Shown piece after piece: positions 59,261-64,000 of a stretch of DNA of 64,000 nucleotides. Below the pieces are notes generated by a model. That model was given only the letters and a program-made list of their open reading frames with translations, searched no databases and had not been told where the DNA came from. The stretch is from assembly GCF_040655075.1 (NCBI RefSeq), contig NZ_JBFAJC010000005.1:341369-405368 (forward strand), in the 5' to 3' direction. This DNA comes from Actinoallomurus sp040655075. Its GTDB lineage: Bacteria; Actinomycetota; Actinomycetes; Streptosporangiales; Streptosporangiaceae. The position numbers and the translations under genes were made by a program. How positions within the stretch are numbered: position 1 is the first letter of the stretch; every line of letters starts with the position of its first letter.

Positions 59261-60394
59261 TCAGCGGTAGCCGTTGGCGGCGTTGAGGAGTTCCGAGCGC
59301 AGGCGGCGGCCGTAGCCCGTCGTCACGCCCAGGCGACGGGCCAGTTCGGTGCCCGGGATGTCCGGCTCGGTGGCCAGGAGGGCCGCCGCGCGCTGGCGGG
59401 CGCTGCCCTCCGTTGGGGTGGACGCGCCCACGGGTGGGTCGGGGATCTGCCCGATCTTCGGCTCCACGGCCGGCAGTTCGGGTGGCGGTTCGGGGAGCGA
59501 GGGCTCCGGTGGCGTGACCGCGACCGGAGCCTGCGCCGTCTCGGGCTCGGGCCGTACGGCGGGCTCAGCCTGCACCGGAGGCTCGGCCCGTACGGCGGGC
59601 TCAGCCTGTACCGCAGGCTCGGCCCGTACCGCAGGCTCGGCCCGTACCGCAGGCTCGGGCCGTACCGCAGGCTCGGGCTGGTCTCCAAGCGCGATGGTCG
59701 CGGTCAGAGACGGGAGGAGCTCCGCCGGGGCCACCCGGGAAAGCTTGATCGCCAGCCGTTCGTCGGCTGAGGCGTGGCGGTGCCACTTGCGTCCGTGGGC
59801 CATCTCCAGCCGCGCGATCTTCGCCCGGCGCTCGGCCTCCAGCTGCAGCGCCCGCCGGTACGACGTGATCTCCCAGAGGATCATCTGGCGGCGCAGCCGG
59901 GCCGTGGACAGCGGCGCCAGCAGCCACCGTGAGCGCCGGACCTTCTCCATCCGGCCGCCGTTCACCAGACCCACCCGCGCGGCCAGGACGTGCCGGGCGT
60001 ACTCGCAGAACAGTACCCACAGCGCCGGCATCGCGGCGTGCGCGACGCGGATCGGGACTGGGCCGCCGGCCTGCCAGTTCAGCCAGATCGTCGCCGCCGT
60101 GAAGGCCCACGGGATCAGCCGCATCGACGGCTTGGCCATCCGCCAGTACGACAGCAGCAGGTCGGCCGCGGAGAAGACGAGGATCGCGACGTCGATGGCG
60201 ACCGGTACGGCCCAGGCCGTGCCCCGGAACCATGGGTGCACGTACTCGTACACCGTCTGGAACGACACGTACATGCCGATCAGGGCCAGCGCGAGCATCG
60301 CGGCGCCGATCAGGCACACCGCGGTGCGCTCGCCCTTGCCGTCGCCGAGTGCGCGTACCGGGCGCCCACCCGGTTCGCCGTCGCGGTAAGTCAC
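59261..60394 (-). CDS. DUF2637 (SpdB-like) membrane protein
   Basis: 377 residues from GTG 60394, chosen because AAGGTGG precedes it; a GTG at 60406 overlaps that ribosome site. Four helices at ~25-130 (LIGAAMLALALIGMYVSFQT, AVPVAIDVAILVFSAADLLL, WAFTAATIWLNWQAGG) form DUF2637. A basic cytoplasmic segment, a Pro/Glu/Ala repeat linker (EPAVRA units) and a C-terminal winged helix (ELARRLGVTTGYGRRLRSEL) follow. DUF2637 proteins are found on actinomycete conjugative elements and chromosomes; spread or regulatory functions are proposed for some. No integrase or transfer gene is adjacent. Confidence 0.87.
   Translation of the reverse strand: MTYRDGEPGGRPVRALGDGKGERTAVCLIGAAMLALALIGMYVSFQTVYEYVHPWFRGTAWAVPVAIDVAILVFSAADLLLSYWRMAKPSMRLIPWAFTAATIWLNWQAGGPVPIRVAHAAMPALWVLFCEYARHVLAARVGLVNGGRMEKVRRSRWLLAPLSTARLRRQMILWEITSYRRALQLEAERRAKIARLEMAHGRKWHRHASADERLAIKLSRVAPAELLPSLTATIALGDQPEPAVRPEPAVRAEPAVRAEPAVQAEPAVRAEPPVQAEPAVRPEPETAQAPVAVTPPEPSLPEPPPELPAVEPKIGQIPDPPVGASTPTEGSARQRAAALLATEPDIPGTELARRLGVTTGYGRRLRSELLNAANGYR
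59544..59681 (-). repeat. 18-bp in-frame repeats in the DUF2637 gene
   Basis: Seven 18-bp units (59544-59669) plus a partial eighth encode hexapeptides such as AEPAVR. They form a rigid Pro/Glu linker between membrane and winged-helix parts. Confidence 0.85.
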
Positions 60395-60536
60395 GACCGG
60401 AGCCACCTTCCGTTATCGATCCGCCACTGTGGTCGTCCGGCACGATACGCACTAATCGCCCAATGATCGCCCGATTTGAGGCGTAACACGGTGAACATCC
60501 GTTGCGGCGGGGAGCCGCATCGGATAGTCAGGCAAG

Positions 60537-62852
60537 GTGACCACGACCTATGTCGTCCCCGGCCTGTCGGAATCGGTCGAGATCCTGATCGACCGCTGGG
60601 GCGTACCGCACGTGTACGCGGAGTCACGCGACGACCTGTTCGTCGCGCAGGGCTTCAACGCCGCGCGCGACCGGCTGTTCCAGATCGACTTCTGGCGCCG
60701 GCGTGGTCTGGGTCTGCTGTCGGAGGTCTTCGGCGCCGCGTACGTCGAGCACGACCGTGCCGCGCGACTGTTCCTCTACCGGGGCGACATGCACGCGGAG
60801 TGGCTGGCGTACGGCTCGGACACCAAGCGCGTGACCGGCGCGTTCGTCCGCGGCGTCAACGCCTTTGTCGCGCTGTGCCGCGAGCAGGAGGAGCACCTCC
60901 CGTCGGAGTTCGGCGAACTCGGCTACCTCCCCGCCTTCTGGGAGCCCTCCGACGTCGCGCGGATCCGCGGCCATGGCCTCTTCTACAACCTGGAACAGGA
61001 GGTCGCGCGCGCCCTCACGTTGCGGGACCACGGGCCCGACGTCGAGGACCTGCGCCGCATACGCGAACCCGGCCCGCACGAGTTGCGCGTACCCGAGGGC
61101 CTCGACCTCGACCTCATTCCCGACGACGTTCTGCGCGTCTACCGCCTCGCCACCGCACCACCCGACCTCGGCCCCCGTGGCGGCCTCGACGGCAGCAACA
61201 ACTGGGTGATCGCCCCGTCCCGTACGGCCACGGGCCGCCCGCTGCTCGCCAACGACCCGCACCGCACCGTGACCCTGCCCGCGCTGCGCTACATCGCCCA
61301 CCTGTCCGCGCCCGGCCTGGACGTGATCGGCGGCGGCGAGCCCGCGCTGCCCGGCGTCTCCATCGGCCACAATGGCAAGATCGCCTTCGGGCTGACGATC
61401 TTCCCGATCGACCAGGAGGACCTGTACGTCTACCGCACCAACCCGGCCGACCCGCACGAGTACGACTACCGCGGCCGGTGGGAGCCGATGGAGTGCTTGC
61501 GCGAGACGATCCCGGTACGCGACGGCGAGGCCGTCGAGGTCGACCTGTGGTTCACCCGCCACGGCCCGGTGATCGACGAGCGCCCGGACCGGAACGCCGC
61601 CTTCGCCGTACGCGCCGCGTGGCTGGAGCCGGGCATGGCCCCCTACCTCGGCAGCATGGACTACATGAACGCGGACGGGCCGGACGCGTTCGTCGCCGCG
61701 ATGAACCGCTGGGGCGCGCCCGGAGAGAACCAGATCTACGCCGCCCCGGACGGCACGATCGGCTGGCGCCCCGCCGGTCTCGTGCCGAAGCGCCCGAACT
61801 GGGACGGCACCCTGCCGGTGCCCGGCGACGGCCGGTACGAGTGGGACGGCTTCCGCGACATGGACGAGCTGCCGTCCGTACGGGACCCCGAGCAGGGCTG
61901 GTTCGCCACCGCCAACCAGCTGAACCTGCCCGACGGCCACCCGGTGCCGCCGGTCACCTTCGACTGGTACCCCCCGTACCGCCATGAGCGGATCGCCGAG
62001 GAGCTCCGGTCGCGCACCGGCTGGACCGTCGCCGACTGCGTGCGCCTGCAGACCGACTACCTCAGCGTGCCCGCCCGTCGCATCCTGCCGCTGCTGGCGG
62101 ACGTCGAGCCGCAGGACGACGTACGGGTCGCGGCGGCGCTGGAACTCCTGCGCGGCTGGGACGCGAGACTCACGCCGGACTCGGCCGCGGCGGCGCTGTT
62201 CGAGATCTGGTATCGCCGACACCTGCGGCCCGCCCTCCTCGACGCGGCGCTGGCCGCGCTGATCTCGCCGGACGAGCGCGCCCGGACGCTCGCCCGGCTC
62301 CTCCCGGTCGAGGACGAGTCCACCGACGCGCGCCTCGACCTGGACCTGCTGGTCTCGCCCGGCGATCGCCTCGGTCACGACACCGCCGGCACCCGGCGGC
62401 GGATCCTGCGGACGACCCTCGCCGCGGCGATGGCCGAGTCCTGCGGCCTGCTCGGCGAGGACACCGCCGCCTGGGCGTGGGGCCGGCTGCACCAGGCCGA
62501 GCCACGCCACCCGCTCGCCGCGCGGCTCGGCGACCGTGACTGGACCTCGGCCGGCCCGGCGCCGCGCGGCGGCAGCGGCGACACCGTCGGCAGCACCGCG
62601 TACACGCCGGACTTCCGCCAGACCGGCGGCGCGACGTTCCGGCTGGTCGTGGACGTCGGCGCGTGGGACGAGTCGGTCGCGATGAACTCCCCGGGCCAGT
62701 CCGGCGTCCCCGGCAGCCCGCACCACCACGACCTGTTCGACGCCTGGGCCGCCGACGAGGCGTTCCCGCTGCTCTACACCCGCGCAGCGATCGAGCGGGC
62801 GCTCGGCAAGCGCATCGTCCTGGAGCCGGGGAGCCGGCGATCGCTGCCATGA
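60537..62852 (+). CDS. Penicillin acylase-family N-terminal-nucleophile hydrolase
   Basis: 771 residues from GTG 60537. N-terminal VEILIDRWGVPHVYAESRDD and ARDRLFQIDFWRRRGLG are the alpha-subunit signature. The autocatalytic site is GLDGSNNWVIAPSRT, with Ser220 becoming the beta-subunit N-terminus; NDPHRT, ALPGVSIGHNGKIAFGLT and WFATANQLNLP follow. There is no signal peptide, unlike secreted penicillin acylases, so it should act in the cytoplasm, for example on acyl-homoserine lactones or N-acyl compounds. Codon use is very GC3-rich and it appears monocistronic. Confidence 0.93.
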   Translation: MTTTYVVPGLSESVEILIDRWGVPHVYAESRDDLFVAQGFNAARDRLFQIDFWRRRGLGLLSEVFGAAYVEHDRAARLFLYRGDMHAEWLAYGSDTKRVTGAFVRGVNAFVALCREQEEHLPSEFGELGYLPAFWEPSDVARIRGHGLFYNLEQEVARALTLRDHGPDVEDLRRIREPGPHELRVPEGLDLDLIPDDVLRVYRLATAPPDLGPRGGLDGSNNWVIAPSRTATGRPLLANDPHRTVTLPALRYIAHLSAPGLDVIGGGEPALPGVSIGHNGKIAFGLTIFPIDQEDLYVYRTNPADPHEYDYRGRWEPMECLRETIPVRDGEAVEVDLWFTRHGPVIDERPDRNAAFAVRAAWLEPGMAPYLGSMDYMNADGPDAFVAAMNRWGAPGENQIYAAPDGTIGWRPAGLVPKRPNWDGTLPVPGDGRYEWDGFRDMDELPSVRDPEQGWFATANQLNLPDGHPVPPVTFDWYPPYRHERIAEELRSRTGWTVADCVRLQTDYLSVPARRILPLLADVEPQDDVRVAAALELLRGWDARLTPDSAAAALFEIWYRRHLRPALLDAALAALISPDERARTLARLLPVEDESTDARLDLDLLVSPGDRLGHDTAGTRRRILRTTLAAAMAESCGLLGEDTAAWAWGRLHQAEPRHPLAARLGDRDWTSAGPAPRGGSGDTVGSTAYTPDFRQTGGATFRLVVDVGAWDESVAMNSPGQSGVPGSPHHHDLFDAWAADEAFPLLYTRAAIERALGKRIVLEPGSRRSLP

Positions 62853-62995
62853 CCTGCACAGACGGTGCCATTAGGCACTGAGAAAAGATCTCTTATCCGT
62901 TTCGACCCAGTTGAGCGACGTGGGCTGATCTGGACGCCGGAGAATTTGATCAAAGCGCCGAGGCGGAGTCGGCGGCAGGCCGGGGAAACGGCAGC

Positions 62996-63023
62996 GGGGC
63001 CCGTACCTTCAGGTACGAGCCCC
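62996..63023 (-). terminator. Terminator after the cold-shock gene
   Basis: A 12-bp stem (62996-63007 with 63012-63023, one wobble) and TTCA loop, 18 bp past the csp stop. Confidence 0.65.
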
Positions 63024-63041
63024 ACGACGCATGCGGAGAAC

Positions 63042-63245
63042 TCAAAGAGGGATGATGTTCTCTGCCTGCAGGCCCTTCTGGCCCTGCGTGATGTCGAACT
63101 GCACCTTCTGGCCCTCCTGGAGCTCACGGAAGCCCTGAGCAGCGATGTTGGAGTAGTGAGCGAAGACGTCGGCGCCGCCGCCGTCCTGCTCAATGAAGCC
63201 GAAGCCCTTTTCCGCGTTGAACCACTTAACGGTACCTGTACTCAT
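63042..63245 (-). CDS. cspA: Cold-shock protein
   Basis: 67 residues from ATG 63245: MSTGTVKWFNAEKGFGFI contains RNP1 (KGFGFI), and DVFAHYSNI is RNP2. Ends VQFDITQGQKGLQAENI. It is a single-stranded RNA/DNA-binding OB-fold chaperone, near-identical in pattern to actinobacterial CspA. AGAAGGA lies upstream, after a long structured leader. Confidence 0.95.
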   Translation of the reverse strand: MSTGTVKWFNAEKGFGFIEQDGGGADVFAHYSNIAAQGFRELQEGQKVQFDITQGQKGLQAENIIPL

Positions 63246-63411
63246 GATCCATATCCTTCTGGGGTGCATAGGACTCACACCGTGTGACTCCTGCATCGCC
63301 GAAATGACCCCTCCCGGACGAAGTCCGGTTACAACAAAAAATGCGCCCGAGATTGGAACCAGCAGGCGCACATAAAGTCTATGGGAACCAAAACTGCAAT
63401 TTCTTTCGATT
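63246..63411 (-). promoter_or_regulatory. Structured 5' leader and promoter of cspA
   Basis: About 165 bp without a gene before cspA. It contains GGACTCACAC-C-GTGTGACTCC (63270-63290, one mismatch), a CCGGAC-TTC-GTCCGG hairpin near 63318-63332 and an A/T-rich promoter-like stretch at 63385-63411. Long folded leaders are typical of csp mRNAs and affect temperature-dependent translation. Confidence 0.5.
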
Positions 63412-63507
63412 CTACCACGCCCCATATGCCCGACCGCCGTAGGACCGTGCGACCGCGCCGGTGCGGTCGGTCGAGCCGTCGTCGACCACGATGATCTCTG
63501 GGTCGCC
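63412..63507 (-). pseudogene. Fragment of a family-2 glycosyltransferase gene
   Basis: The minus-strand frame reads GDPEIIVVDDGSTDRTGAVA then ends at TAG 63414, the unmistakable DDGS nucleotide-sugar motif of GT2 enzymes. Only ~31 codons survive. Confidence 0.6.
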
Positions 63508-63821
63508 GGCAGATCGCCCGCTCTCGTCGGATGAACGACCTGCTCGGCCTGGTGCACGGCAATCTGCTCATCGGGCTCAGCTACGGCTGGTGGGTCGCCA
63601 AACACAACCGCCACCGCGCCAATCCCAACCACGAAGGCCGGGATCCCGACATCTCGAGTGGCGCCATCGCGTGCACCACTGATCACGCCCTCGCCCGGCG
63701 CGGAAGGCCCGCCAGGGCGCTGGCCCGGTTCCAGGCGTACCTATTCTTCCCGATGCTCCTGCTCGAGGGGCACCTGAACGCCGTCGGCGCACCGCTTCGC
63801 CCCCAGGCTGATGCCGGATAG
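63507..63821 (+). pseudogene. Fragment of a membrane fatty-acid/acyl-CoA desaturase gene
   Basis: The plus-strand frame reads RQIARSRRMNDLLGLVHGN, IGLSYGWWVAKHNRHRANPN and FQAYLFFPMLLLEG, matching DesA3-like desaturases around the second His box (HNRHRANPNH; usually HNRHH). The first His box and the C-terminal third with the last His box are missing. It could start at ATG 63531 but would lack iron ligands, so it is a relic. Confidence 0.65.
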
Positions 63822-63915
63822 CCGCCGGAGGATCTACGGCCACGGCCGGTGATCGTCGTACGTCCGGGGCTGGGCAGTCCTCCGGTACAGCATGAGATGA
63901 GCGCCCCGGTGAGCG

Positions 63916-64000
63916 TCACCGTGTCTCGGCGCCGGCCTCGGTCGCCCGGGCCTGGCGTTCGGCGCGGCGTTCGGTGAATCGCGTCGCCGCCGCCTCGAGC
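63916..64000 (-). CDS. Possible 3' end of a gene running in from the right edge
   Basis: The minus strand is open from the right edge to TGA 63918, encoding about 27 residues ending TRFTERRAERQARATEAGAE then TR. Charged, helix-forming, GC3-rich. Too short to identify. Confidence 0.35.
   Translation of the reverse strand, partial: LEAAATRFTERRAERQARATEAGAETR

Noticed and set aside
60624..62729. 701-codon minus-strand open frame opposite the acylase gene
   Set aside because: Same antisense effect; no recognisable motif and no ribosome site.
1..64000. tRNA, rRNA, CRISPR array or complete insertion sequence
   Set aside because: Intergenic regions were inspected for tRNA-like cloverleaf ends, regular repeat-spacer patterns and transposase motifs; none was seen. 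The tandem repeats present lack unique spacers.

Overview
The window comes from a high-GC Gram-positive actinomycete. Codons end in G/C, GTG and TTG starts are common, and most operons run on 4-bp ATGA/GTGA stop-start overlaps. Lineage markers include a mycothiol-dependent isomerase-fold protein, a textbook IdeR/DmdR iron box, a desferrioxamine locus in the Streptomyces gene order (desEFABCD), a SpoIIE-type phosphatase, a PASTA-less Ser/Thr kinase and a DUF2637 protein. A streptosporangialean or thermomonosporacean-type genome is my inference; no rRNA or tRNA gene is present to test it.

Layout. 3-2076: the end of a membrane glycosyltransferase-like TPR protein, then an MDMPI-family protein. 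2198-9081: two overlapping ROK regulators divergent from a secreted carboxylesterase and a secreted GH3 beta-glycosidase (a sugar/glycoside utilisation locus). 9516-12561: a small secreted Asn/Val/Gly-rich protein, a MarR regulator, a divergent azoreductase/nitroreductase pair with a palindromic control region, and an EamA-transporter relic. 12541-28990: a large acyl-CoA catabolic island. Its leftward genes encode a CoA ligase, CitE-like lyase, CaiB CoA-transferase, SDR, amidohydrolase, BadI/MenB-like crotonase, FAD reductase and LLM oxidoreductase, preceded by two acyl-CoA dehydrogenases. A thiolase, SDR and enoyl-CoA hydratase run rightward. A GntR/FCD regulator and an amidase close the island. 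Three promoter regions here share a GATA-N4-TAYGNAT element, consistent with one GntR regulon.

29037-32866: a tyrosine-recombinase relic, a kinase with a seven-blade WD40 propeller, and a PAS-SpoIIE phosphatase. 32975-44763: the iron region, with a secreted DUF6801-like protein, a leftward FecE/FecCD/FecCD importer, the iron box, and rightward desE-desF-desA-desB followed by a single ORF that fuses DesC to DesD. 44871-46322: a secreted Asp-box sialidase-like protein closed by two strong hairpins. 46600-48583: an A/T-richer island with two overlapping genes for AlkB-like Fe(II)/2-oxoglutarate dioxygenases. 48826-53246: three Gfo/Idh/MocA dehydrogenases divergent from a DapA-family lyase/synthase around a 14-bp palindrome. 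53257-56127: two TetR genes, each divergent from an enzyme gene and each with paired operators 38 bp apart. 56198-63245: a DUF1152 protein, an internally deleted FHA-kinase pseudogene, a membrane protein, DUF2637, an N-terminal-nucleophile acylase and a cold-shock protein. The right end holds glycosyltransferase and desaturase fragments joined head to head.

Two themes cut across the window. First, in-frame tandem repeats (15, 18, 27, 30, 42 and 126 bp) have expanded inside many coding regions. They are densest in the iron locus, where a repeat-like tract also forms the DesC-DesD linker. Second, several gene junctions carry recombination scars: a duplicated ligase/lyase border, a duplicated permease border, an inverted ligase fragment forming the start of an SDR, and abutting gene relics.
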